A stretch of 64,000 nt of DNA from Arthrobacter crystallopoietes. GTDB taxonomy: Bacteria; Actinomycetota; Actinomycetes; Actinomycetales; Micrococcaceae. The notes beneath the pieces were generated by a model that ran no database searches, was not told where the DNA came from, and saw only the letters and a list, made by a program, of their open reading frames with translations. The first letter of the stretch is position 1; each line of letters starts with the position of its first letter. Shown piece after piece: positions 52,150 through 59,913 of the stretch. The stretch covers positions 2,790,001-2,854,000 of the forward strand of contig NZ_CP018863.1 of NCBI RefSeq assembly GCF_002849715.1. Reading direction: 5' to 3'. Position numbers and translations under genes: made by a program.

Positions 52150-52961
52150 AAGCAGCGCCGTCCTTCAAGGACCTCGTCAACGACGCCGACCGCACCATCG
52201 CGGGCATGTTCGTGTGCTCCGGCGACGCGGGCATCGCCGAAATCTGCGCCGGCTCCGGGATCGACTACCTGCTGATCGACGCCGAACACGGACCCAACGG
52301 GCTGGAGACAGTCCTGGCCCAGTTGCGCGCCATCGCCGGCTACCCGGCCCTCCCCGTGGTCCGCGTGCCCTTCAACGATCCGGTGCTGATCAAGCAGTTC
52401 CTGGACATTGGTGCGCAGTCGCTGATCGTGCCGATGGTGAACAACGCGGAGCAGGCCCGGGCCGCGGTGGCGGCCATGCACTACCCGCCGCGCGGCATCC
52501 GCGGGGTGGGTTCGGCGCTGGCCCGTTCGGCACGCTGGAACCGCATCCCCGACTACCTCAACCGCGCCGAGGACCTGGTCACCCTGGTTGTCCAGGTCGA
52601 GGCTGCCGAGGCGGTCCAGAACGCCGCGGAAATCGCCGCGGTGGACGGGATCGACGGCATCTTCATCGGCCCCTCGGACCTGGCCGCCTCCATGGGCGTG
52701 CTGGGACAACAGGAGCATCCGGACGTGGTGGCCGCGGTGGTCAAGACCATCGAGGACGTGAAGGCCGCCGGCAAGTTCGTCGGAGTCAACGCGTTCGTCG
52801 AAGCCTCGGCGCGCCGCTACATCGACGCCGGGGCGGACTTCGTCAACGTCGGCGCGGACGTGGCCCTGCTGGCCCGGGGGACCGAGGCGCTCGCCGCCAA
52901 GTACATTCCCGAAGAGGCCGGAGTCGGAGCAGAGGCCCAAGCGCCCCGCGCCAGCTACTGA
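52134..52961 (+). CDS. hpaI: 4-hydroxy-2-oxo-heptane-1,7-dioate aldolase
   Basis: This class II aldolase splits 4-hydroxy-2-oxo-heptanedioate to pyruvate and succinic semialdehyde. The 275-residue protein matches E. coli HpaI in LLIDAEHGPN, PVVRVPFNDPVLIKQFLDIG, IVPMVNNAEQAR, YPPRGIRGVGSALAR and GIFIGPSDLAASMG. Metal-binding Glu and Asp are in VVQVEAAEA and GPSDLA. Start ATG 52134 overlaps hpaH. The tail is about 15 residues longer than in E. coli. Confidence 0.92.
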   Translation: MPIRVEAAPSFKDLVNDADRTIAGMFVCSGDAGIAEICAGSGIDYLLIDAEHGPNGLETVLAQLRAIAGYPALPVVRVPFNDPVLIKQFLDIGAQSLIVPMVNNAEQARAAVAAMHYPPRGIRGVGSALARSARWNRIPDYLNRAEDLVTLVVQVEAAEAVQNAAEIAAVDGIDGIFIGPSDLAASMGVLGQQEHPDVVAAVVKTIEDVKAAGKFVGVNAFVEASARRYIDAGADFVNVGADVALLARGTEALAAKYIPEEAGVGAEAQAPRASY

Positions 52962-52975
52962 TTTCCGCCGACTGA

Positions 52976-53018
52976 GCAGCTGGTGCCCTTTTGAACGGTG
53001 GAAAGGGGCGCCAGCTGC
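52976..53018 (+). terminator. Terminator after hpaI
   Basis: A 13-bp stem with one U-G pair (52976-52988 with 53006-53018; arms GCAGCTGGTGCCC and GGGCGCCAGCTGC) closes a 17-base loop. It has no long T-run, but position fits the end of hpaHI and of the convergent glycosyltransferase gene. Confidence 0.65.
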
Positions 53019-53067
53019 ACTCTGGATCTGCCGGGGCGCCCAGGCGGCCTGGTCTGGCAGCGCTTGC

Positions 53068-54228
53068 TCAGCGGAGGTACTCGCGGGCCTGGACGTTCAG
53101 CGCGCGCCGCTTCACCGAGATCGCCTTGGCGTAGTAGCCGACCAGCTGCTCGCACAGCACCGGCCAGGTCCGGCCCTGGACCGACTCGAAGGCCGCCTGG
53201 CCAAAGGCCCGGCGCTTAATGTCGTCGCCGATCAGGTCCTGTACCCGGGACCGCAAGTCATCCAGCCGGCCGGGCGTGTAGATCCAGCCGGTCCGTGACT
53301 GGTCCACCAGATCCAGCGGACCGCCCCGTCCCACCGCCACCACCGGCACCCCGGAGGCCTGCGCTTCCTGGATGGTCTGGCAGAACGTTTCGGATTCGCC
53401 CGGGTGGACAAACAGGTCGAAGCTCGCCACCATCCGCGCCAGGTCCTCGCCGCCCTGAAAGCCGGCGAAATATGCGCCGGGCAGCTTGGCGCGCAGCGAG
53501 TCCTTCAGCGGCCCGGACCCCACAATGACCAGCCGCGTGCCGGGCAGGTCGGCGAGCACGGCCAGATCCTCCACCTGCTTCTCCGCGGCCAGCCGGCCCA
53601 CAAAGCCGATGATCCGCTCGCCGTTGGGCGCCACCGATGCCCGCCACCCGGCGTCGTACTTTTGCGGGTGGAAACGCGAGGTGTCCACGCCGCGCCGCCA
53701 CAAATGCACCCGGCGCACGCCGTGGCTGTGCAGCTGGTCCACGGCGAAACTGGACGGCGCGAGCGTGAGGGTCGAGAGCTCGTGGATGTTCTCGACGTGT
53801 TGCCACAACAGCTGCTCCAGCCACGGGGCACCGTAGCGCGCGGCATAGGCCGGAACCTCGGTCTGGTAGATGGACACGGCGGGGATGCCCAGCTGGTGCG
53901 CGGCCTGCACGGCCCGCCAGCCGAGGACAAACGGCGAGGCCACATGCACCACCTCGGGCATGAAGTCCGCGAAGATCCGCCGCAGCCGCGCCGGCGTCCC
54001 GGCGGCGACCCGCACATTGGCGTAGCCGCGCAGCGGGACGGACGGCAGCCGGTGCACCGGGTAGCCCTCCACCTCGGCCGGCGCCTCGTCATCGAGCCAC
54101 GACGACGTCGGCGCGATGACCAGCACGTCGTCGCCCCGCCGCCGCAGGTGCGCGATGACCTGCAGCAGCGAGTGGGTGACGCCGTTCATATGCGGCAGGA
54201 ACGATTCAGCAACAATGGCGATCCTCAC
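53068..54228 (-). CDS. mgtA: GT4-family mannosyltransferase (MgtA-like)
   Basis: This is a 386-residue, GT-B fold glycosyltransferase. The N-terminus RIAIVAESFLPHMNGVTHSLLQVIAHL matches the mycobacterial MgtA/PimB-type mannosyltransferases; VGRLAAEKQVEDL starts the donor domain and HPGESETFCQTIQEAQASGVPVVA is the donor-sugar E-x7-E motif region. It starts GTG 54226-54228. It probably transfers mannose from GDP-mannose to a glycolipid or lipid carrier at the inner leaflet of the membrane. Acceptor unknown. Confidence 0.85.
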   Translation of the reverse strand: MRIAIVAESFLPHMNGVTHSLLQVIAHLRRRGDDVLVIAPTSSWLDDEAPAEVEGYPVHRLPSVPLRGYANVRVAAGTPARLRRIFADFMPEVVHVASPFVLGWRAVQAAHQLGIPAVSIYQTEVPAYAARYGAPWLEQLLWQHVENIHELSTLTLAPSSFAVDQLHSHGVRRVHLWRRGVDTSRFHPQKYDAGWRASVAPNGERIIGFVGRLAAEKQVEDLAVLADLPGTRLVIVGSGPLKDSLRAKLPGAYFAGFQGGEDLARMVASFDLFVHPGESETFCQTIQEAQASGVPVVAVGRGGPLDLVDQSRTGWIYTPGRLDDLRSRVQDLIGDDIKRRAFGQAAFESVQGRTWPVLCEQLVGYYAKAISVKRRALNVQAREYLR

Positions 54229-54378
54229 GCTTCTACCGTGGCGGCCGGGCGCAGACTCCCGGCGAGGACAGGGTTTCGCCCCGGTGAACAGTTGCAAAAG
54301 ACTCACGACGGCGCCGGTCCGGGCCGGTGGCGGGAGAAGCGGTCCGGGCAGGCGGCGGGAGGCGGCTAGGGTAGTCGG

Positions 54379-55131
54379 GTGACTCTTGGACTCCTGACCG
54401 TAATCCTGGTGGCGATTTTCCTCGGCTCGGTGGCCCAGCGGATCGCCGGAGTGGGCTTCGCGCTGCTGCTTTCGCCCATCCTGGTGATGCTGCTCGGCGC
54501 ACACACGGGGATCATGATGATCAATATCTGCTCGGTGGTCTCCTGCGGCCTGATCGTGCCGCGGGTCTGGGCGGACATCAACTGGAACATGTTCTGGTGG
54601 CTGACCATCCCCGCCACGCTTGGCACCATCGGCGGCTCCTTCGTTGCGGTCAACGTCCCGTCCGCGCCGCTGGTGGTCACGGTCGGCGCCGTCGTCATCT
54701 TCGCCCTCGGCCTCTCCGTGATGCTGCACCGCGCCTCCGTGACGGTGCGCGGCAACCCGCCCAAGGCGCTGGCCGGGCTGGGATCAGGACTGACCAACTC
54801 GCTGGCCGGCGTGGGCGGCCCCACCGTCAGCGCCTACGCGGTGCTGGCGCGCTGGCCGCAGCGCGAGTTCGCCGGCACGCTGCAGCCCTATTTCCTGGTG
54901 ATCTGCCTGATCACCGTCGGCGTCAGGACCTGGCTCAACCCGTCCCATCTGCCGCAACTGGACTGGTGGATGTGGGCCGCGCTGGGGGTCATGATCGTGG
55001 TCGGGATCTTTACGGGGGAGAAGCTGCTGCGACACATCAAGGACGACCACGCGCGGGTCGCCGTCATCATTATGGCCTTCGTGGGCGCCCTCGCTGCGCT
55101 GATCAAGGGACTGCTGGACCTCAACGGCTAA
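54379..55131 (+). CDS. TSUP (TauE/SafE) family permease
   Basis: This 250-residue protein has about eight hydrophobic helices in two repeats. Typical elements are GSVAQRIAGVGFALLLSPILVMLLG and the second-repeat GLGSGLTNSLAGVGGPTVSAYAVL, the family's GGP signature. GTG 54379 is the start. Family members export or import sulfite, sulfoacetate or related anions. No sulfur gene is near. Confidence 0.85.
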   Translation: MTLGLLTVILVAIFLGSVAQRIAGVGFALLLSPILVMLLGAHTGIMMINICSVVSCGLIVPRVWADINWNMFWWLTIPATLGTIGGSFVAVNVPSAPLVVTVGAVVIFALGLSVMLHRASVTVRGNPPKALAGLGSGLTNSLAGVGGPTVSAYAVLARWPQREFAGTLQPYFLVICLITVGVRTWLNPSHLPQLDWWMWAALGVMIVVGIFTGEKLLRHIKDDHARVAVIIMAFVGALAALIKGLLDLNG

Positions 55132-55272
55132 AGCTGGGCCTCAACGGTCAAAGCGGTGCGGTTGTTCCCGTAGCACCCCTTTTCCACCTGTTTCGTGCCC
55201 GCACTGGCTTTTTATTTTAAAGCAGGTATGGTCTCTCATACCGTTGTATTTCGCCTTGAAAAAGGAGCTGGA

Positions 55273-55404
55273 ATGGCAGGAAAGTCCCCGCAGGGGTCTA
55301 ACACCAAGAAACAGGGTAAATCTATCAAGGAAAAGCGCGCCGAAAAGCGCTCGAAGTCCTCAGCTGAGGAGGAGCTCATTCCCAAGCGCCGCAAGGGCGC
55401 CTAA
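55273..55404 (+). CDS. Small basic conserved protein
   Basis: This 43-residue protein starts at ATG 55273 behind a perfect AAAGGAG. It is rich in Lys, Arg, Ser and Glu (including KKQGKSIKEKRAEKRSKS and PKRRKGA). It is preceded by an AT-rich promoter-like stretch and followed by a strong hairpin. Similar short basic proteins occur widely in actinobacteria; function is not known. The basic charge suggests nucleic-acid or ribosome contact. Confidence 0.75.
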   Translation: MAGKSPQGSNTKKQGKSIKEKRAEKRSKSSAEEELIPKRRKGA

Positions 55405-55730
55405 GCTAGGGCTGGATGAAGAAACCTAGGCTGGCGGAAATCCGGAGGCAGTCCGCGGCATTCTTGCCGTGTTGATTTCCCGGAATATTCCGCCTTTCCG
55501 GGCGGCTGGTTCTTTTTGAACCAGCCGCCCGCTTCCATTTAAAAGTCCTGATCTGGAAATTCCGCGAAAATGATTGCCCAAAACACCTTTTCTGGGAAAA
55601 CTCGTTTTTCCTTCCGGCACTGGCGAAAGCTCACAGATTCCCGCCCCACCGCTCAATTTTGGTGCTGGCTGCCCTGCCCCGCCCGGCGTAATATCTGTCT
55701 CGGGTGGCCCATGGTGCTAAGGAGCAGACC
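55405..55730. other. 326-bp region with hairpin and promoter-like DNA
   Basis: It contains the hairpin at 55499-55531 (14-bp stem, see next entry), then an AT-rich stretch (55540-55620) and the AAGGAG ribosome site of the FAD oxidase gene at 55719-55724. No gene of its own is supported. Confidence 0.5.
55499..55531 (+). terminator. Strong hairpin after the small basic protein gene
   Basis: A perfect 14-bp stem (55499-55512 with 55518-55531, arms CGGGCGGCTGGTTC and GAACCAGCCGCCCG) encloses a TTTTT loop. The next bases (CTTCCATTT) give only a weak T-run. It lies 95 bp after the stop at 55404. Confidence 0.75.
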
Positions 55731-57098
55731 ATGGAATGGATCCGGCCGGAAGACGCCGGTTACGACGAAGCACGCACACTTTTCAACGCGATGATCGACC
55801 GGCGTCCGGCCGTCATCGCCCAATGCTCGAGCGCGGCCGACATCCGTGAGGCGCTCGCCTACGGACGGCAGCACGGCCTCGAGATCGCCGTCAGATCAGG
55901 CGGCCACTCCGTTGCCGGCATGTCCATGAACGACGGCGGCCTGGTCATCGACGTGCGCGGGCTGAAGGACATCACCGTGGACCCTCAGGCCCGCACCGCA
56001 ACCGTCGGCGGTGGCGCGACCTGGGGCGAGTTCGACCGGGCCGCTCAACCGTACGGTCTGGCGGTCACGGGCGGCCGGGTGTCCACGACGGGCGTTTCCG
56101 GCTTCACCCTGGGCGGCGGCTCCGGCTGGATGGACCGCGGGTGGGGATTGGCCTGCGACAACCTGGTCTCCGTGAATCTGGTGACGGCGGCGGGGGAGGA
56201 AGCGACGGCCAGCGCCGGCGAGAACCCGGAGCTGTTCTGGGCGCTGCACGGCGGCGGAGGGAATTTCGGCGTCGCGACCTCCCTTACTTTCAAAATGTAC
56301 GACGTCGGCGAGCAGGTTCTGTGCGGACTGATGCTGTGGCCGCTCGGACAGGCCCGGGACGTGGCGCGTGCCTACCGGGACTTCGTACCTGCCTCGCCCG
56401 AAGCTTTGGGTTCTTGCCTGGTCACGTTGATCGCACCGCCGGAAGAGTTCGTGCCGGCAGAGCTGCAGGGCAAGCCGGCCCTGGGCCTCGTGGTGGTCTA
56501 TACCGGCGATCCGGAGGAGGGCAGGGAAGCGGTCCGGCCGCTGAGGTCGCTGCAGCCCGCCGCCGATATTGTCGGGCCCCGCCCGTACGCGGATTTCCAG
56601 TGCATGCTCGACGACGCCCCGGGGCAGCTGAACTACTGGACGGCGGACTACCACGACGAGTTTCCGGACGCGGCGCTGGATGTCTTCCTCCGGTTCGGGG
56701 AAGCGCTGCCGCATGAATCCTCACAGATGCTGCTGGCACCGTGGGGCGGCCGGGCCGGCCGGGTTGACCCGGCCTCCACGCCGATGGCCCGGCGCACTGC
56801 CCAATGGATTACCCATCCCTTTGCCGTGTGGCAGGACCCGGCGCAGACCGCTGAAGCCATCGGCTGGGCCAAGGGCTTCCGGCGCGATATTGCGCCCTAT
56901 GCCAGCGGCGGCGTGTATCTGAACTTCATCGGCCACGAGGGGCAGGAGCGGATCATGGCGGCCTTCGGGCCGGAGAACTACGCCAGGCTCGCCCGGATCA
57001 AACGGGACTTCGATCCGGACAATATCTTCCGCGGGAACCAGAACATCCTGCCCGCCGCCGGAGAGCCGGTCGAAACGGAAGGTGCCATCGCCCACTGA
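55731..57098 (+). CDS. FAD-linked oxidoreductase, BBE/VAO type
   Basis: This 455-residue oxidase of the berberine bridge enzyme family has RSGGHSVAGMS near residue 59, whose His carries 8-alpha-linked FAD, and TTGVSGFTLGGGSGWMDRGWGLACDNL for FAD phosphate binding. A short BBE domain with YLNFIGHEGQERIMAAFGPENYARL and an RDFDPDNIFRGNQNI-type segment ends it. ATG 55731 is chosen over GTG 55704 because AAGGAG lies 6 nt before it. It oxidises alcohols, sugars or natural products; substrate unknown. Confidence 0.87.
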   Translation: MEWIRPEDAGYDEARTLFNAMIDRRPAVIAQCSSAADIREALAYGRQHGLEIAVRSGGHSVAGMSMNDGGLVIDVRGLKDITVDPQARTATVGGGATWGEFDRAAQPYGLAVTGGRVSTTGVSGFTLGGGSGWMDRGWGLACDNLVSVNLVTAAGEEATASAGENPELFWALHGGGGNFGVATSLTFKMYDVGEQVLCGLMLWPLGQARDVARAYRDFVPASPEALGSCLVTLIAPPEEFVPAELQGKPALGLVVVYTGDPEEGREAVRPLRSLQPAADIVGPRPYADFQCMLDDAPGQLNYWTADYHDEFPDAALDVFLRFGEALPHESSQMLLAPWGGRAGRVDPASTPMARRTAQWITHPFAVWQDPAQTAEAIGWAKGFRRDIAPYASGGVYLNFIGHEGQERIMAAFGPENYARLARIKRDFDPDNIFRGNQNILPAAGEPVETEGAIAH

Positions 57099-57127
57099 GG
57101 TGCGTGCCGCCGACTCTTCTATGTCTG

Positions 57128-58207
57128 TCAAGCGCTCTTCAGGCACGGGCTCGCGGCGTTGAGCGTGCGGTGGACGCGTCGGGCTAGGTAGCGTTTGATG
57201 CATCGGCGGATTTCCCGGTCGGTGCGTCCTTCTGTTCGCCGTTTCTCCACGTATCTCCGGGTCTCCTCGTCGTGGGTCATCTTGGTGAGAGCGACCATGT
57301 GGAGAGCGCGGTTCAGGTTTCTGTCTCCGCCTCGGTTCAGGCGGTGCCGGACGGTGTTTCCTGAGGAAGCGGGGATAGGATTCACGCCGGCCAGGGAGGC
57401 GTAGGCCGCCTCGTTCCGAACCCGTCCCTGATGGGACCAGGCGGTGAGGCAGGTCGCTGCAGTGACGGACCCAAAGCCCTTTTCATGCAGCAGGGGTGCG
57501 GCCTCGCTGATCTGTACCAGCTCGGTCACTTGCTTGTCATTGGCTTTGAGCTGGTCATCGAGTTCGAGGACACGTTTGGCCAACCGCGTTGCCTCGGTCC
57601 GGGCGATGGTCAGGGACAGTTCCTCCTCTCGGGCGCGCCACCGCGACGCTTCAGCGATCTGAGCTGCTGAGAGTGCCCTGCGGGCGTCCAATCCCAGATC
57701 ATTGGTGCGCAGCAGTGCGGTGAGCGAGTTGACCGAACGGGTGCGCTCGGCGCTCATGGCGTCGCGGGCCGTGACCAGGATCCGCAAGGCCTGGCGCACC
57801 CCCTCGTTGAGCCTCGGGCGGCATAGCTTCGCCTGTGGCAGCGGCAACGCGGCTGCGGCAATGTGGTGCGCATCGAGGGCATCGGATTTGCCGACGCCGT
57901 GGCGTTTCTTCGCGTCCATTCGCGGAGCCTCGGCCACCGGGTAACCCTCGGCGGCGACAGCGCCGGCCAGGACGGCTCCGTAAGATGCGGCGCCTTCGAT
58001 CACCCACAGCGTGTCAGCGTCTGCGTCGGTGCGGCGGGCCACCCACGCGATGGCCCTGTTGATGCCGGCAGACGTCGTTGGGAAGTCTCGGGTATCGATC
58101 AGCTCGCCGGTCCTGGCTGCAAGGATCGCGTAGACGTGATTGCGGGCGTGGGTGTCGACGCCCACGACAAACGGGTAGGAATGCGCGACGATAGAAATGG
58201 CGGTCAC
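57128..58207 (-). CDS. IS110-family transposase (DEDD recombinase)
   Basis: This 359-residue transposase looks intact. The RuvC-like DEDD residues are Asp18 in VVGVDTHARNH, Glu71 in WVIEGAASYG, Asp109 and Asp112 in KSDALDAHH. The C-terminal transposase_20 domain has GFGSVTAATCLTAW and the serine-containing ASSGNTVRHRLNRGGDRNLNRALH. It starts at ATG/GTG region ending 58207 and ends inside the inferred element border. About 325 bp of non-coding DNA precede it within the element. Confidence 0.92.
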   Translation of the reverse strand: MTAISIVAHSYPFVVGVDTHARNHVYAILAARTGELIDTRDFPTTSAGINRAIAWVARRTDADADTLWVIEGAASYGAVLAGAVAAEGYPVAEAPRMDAKKRHGVGKSDALDAHHIAAAALPLPQAKLCRPRLNEGVRQALRILVTARDAMSAERTRSVNSLTALLRTNDLGLDARRALSAAQIAEASRWRAREEELSLTIARTEATRLAKRVLELDDQLKANDKQVTELVQISEAAPLLHEKGFGSVTAATCLTAWSHQGRVRNEAAYASLAGVNPIPASSGNTVRHRLNRGGDRNLNRALHMVALTKMTHDEETRRYVEKRRTEGRTDREIRRCIKRYLARRVHRTLNAASPCLKSA

Positions 58208-58540
58208 GGCACCTTTCCTCAGTGATGGAGATGGTCAGGCCGCTGTCGGCCGGTACCAGTCCGGGTAGGAAACACATCGGAACAGCACTGTGACGGGTCA
58301 CGCGCCTCAAGGCGGCGGACAATCTTCTGATCAAGCTACCGAGGTGGGCCGGACAGGTCCGGCCGGCCCGCGCCACGGATGGACAAGTCGGCGGCAAGAC
58401 ACTTCATGGTCAACGTACGCTCGAGTCACATCCATGGCCGGCGGAACGGCCAGTACCCATCCTGCCAGCCAGTCCCAGACCAGCTACAAGAAAGTCTCAC
58501 AGTCGTACGTTGACGCGTTTTCCTGCCGGGGTCTGTCAAC
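58208..58540 (-). ncRNA. Candidate IS110 bridge-RNA region
   Basis: IS110 elements carry a structured RNA in the long non-coding end upstream of the recombinase that pairs with donor and target DNA. Here that end has several stems: GGCCGGAC-AG-GTCCGGCC (58347-58364), TGGCCG/CGGCCA (58435-58452), GGCCG/CGGCC near 58247, and a long-range GTCAACGTACG/CGTACGTTGAC pair (58409-58419, 58505-58515). Exact RNA ends and loops cannot be set by eye. Confidence 0.5.
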
Positions 58541-58639
58541 CTCTAGCCCGAACCAGAACCGGCGCGTAGCGTTGAAAAGGTTCCCGCCGTCGAGACATCG
58601 CGCGGCCCGGCACGCGAATCATTGACAGGAGTTCCAGAC

Positions 58640-59818
58640 ATGAAAGCTCTGACCTGGCAAGGCAAACGTCAAGTGTCCGTCGAGGAGGTCCCGGATCCGG
58701 CCATCCAGGACCCCACGGATGCCATCATCCGCATCACCTCCACCGCCATCTGCGGCTCGGACCTGCACCTGTACGAGGTGCTGGGCCCGTTCATGAACAA
58801 GGGCGATATCCTCGGCCACGAGCCCATGGGCATTGTGGAGGAAGTGGGCAGCGCCGTCACCAACATCAAGCCCGGCGACAAGGTGGTCATTCCGTTCAAC
58901 ATCGCCTGCGGGAACTGCTTCATGTGCGGTCTCGGCCTGCAGTCGCAGTGCGAGACTACCCAGGTCAAGGCGAAGGGGACCGGCGCCGCGATGTTCGGCT
59001 ACACGGAACTCTACGGCTCGGTGCCGGGCGGGCAGGCGGAGTATCTGCGGGTGCCGCACGCGGACTACGGCCCGATCAAGGTGGCCAACACCAGCATTCC
59101 GGACGAGCGCTACCTGTTCCTTTCCGACATCCTGCCCACCGCCTGGCAGGCCGTGGATTACGCCAACGTCCCCGGCGGCGGCACGCTGGCCGTCTTCGGG
59201 CTTGGGCCCATCGGGCAGCTGGCCAGCCGGATCGGCAAACATCTGGGCTACCGCGTTATCGCCGTCGAGCGCATTCCGGAGCGGCGGCAGATGGCCGAGC
59301 GGCACGGCATCGCCACGCTGGACTGGACCCGGAACTGCGCCGATGACCTGCGCGACATGACCGGCGGACGCGGCCCGGACTCCGTGGTGGACGCGGTCGG
59401 CATGGAGTCGCACGGTTCGCCGGTGGCGGCCGCCGCGCAGGCCGCCGTCGGGGTCCTGCCGCACCCCGTGGCCAAGCTGGCCATGACGACGGCGGGGGTG
59501 GACCGGCTCGCCGCCCTGCACGCTGCGATTGATTCCGTCCGGCGCGGCGGAACCGTCTCGCTCTCCGGGGTCTACGGCGGGGAAGCGGATCCGATGCCGA
59601 TGCTGAAGATGTTCGACAAGCAGCTCCAGCTGCGGATGGGCCAGTGCAACGTCAAGCACTGGATTACCGACCTGCTGCCCCTCGTCGACGACGACACCGA
59701 CCCGCTGGCCTTGTCCGATCTGGTCACCCACCGCGTCTCCCTGGACGAGGCGCCAGCCATGTACGAGATGTTCCAGAAGAAGGAGGACGGCTGCATTAAG
59801 GTTGTGCTTCAGCCTTAG
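58640..59818 (+). CDS. Zinc-dependent alcohol/formaldehyde dehydrogenase (MDR family)
   Basis: This 392-residue enzyme has catalytic zinc ligands in ICGSDLHLY and GHEPMGIVEE, and the structural zinc site CGNCFMCGLGLQSQC (four Cys, C-x2-C-x2-C-x7-C). NAD binding is at VFGLGPIGQLASRIGK. The layout (about 390 residues, GGQAEYLRVPHADYGPIKV) fits the formaldehyde-dehydrogenase-like MDR subgroup. ATG 58640 follows AGGAG. Substrate uncertain. Confidence 0.88.
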   Translation: MKALTWQGKRQVSVEEVPDPAIQDPTDAIIRITSTAICGSDLHLYEVLGPFMNKGDILGHEPMGIVEEVGSAVTNIKPGDKVVIPFNIACGNCFMCGLGLQSQCETTQVKAKGTGAAMFGYTELYGSVPGGQAEYLRVPHADYGPIKVANTSIPDERYLFLSDILPTAWQAVDYANVPGGGTLAVFGLGPIGQLASRIGKHLGYRVIAVERIPERRQMAERHGIATLDWTRNCADDLRDMTGGRGPDSVVDAVGMESHGSPVAAAAQAAVGVLPHPVAKLAMTTAGVDRLAALHAAIDSVRRGGTVSLSGVYGGEADPMPMLKMFDKQLQLRMGQCNVKHWITDLLPLVDDDTDPLALSDLVTHRVSLDEAPAMYEMFQKKEDGCIKVVLQP

Positions 59819-59913
59819 TGCTGCGCTGGCTGTGGGCGGCGGGACTGTTAGCACCGCCGCTTTTGGCTGCTCCGCCGCGTCGCTGGCCGGACGATGGCCG
59901 GTCAACTGGCACC

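Larger units (their letters stand above)
57123..58540. mobile_element. IS110-family insertion sequence (inferred ends)
   Basis: The ends are inferred from a 9-bp direct repeat, GTCTGTCAA, at 57123-57131 and 58532-58540, 1409 bp apart; the first copy includes the transposase stop. IS110 elements lack terminal inverted repeats and insert by recombination at a short core, here possibly the CT inside the repeat. Exact borders are uncertain by a few bases. Confidence 0.6.

Noticed and set aside
59818..59913. Extended N-terminus of the PerM-like protein
   Set aside because: It resembles a signal peptide but has no ribosome site and would start on the stop codon of the preceding gene; kept as an alternative only.
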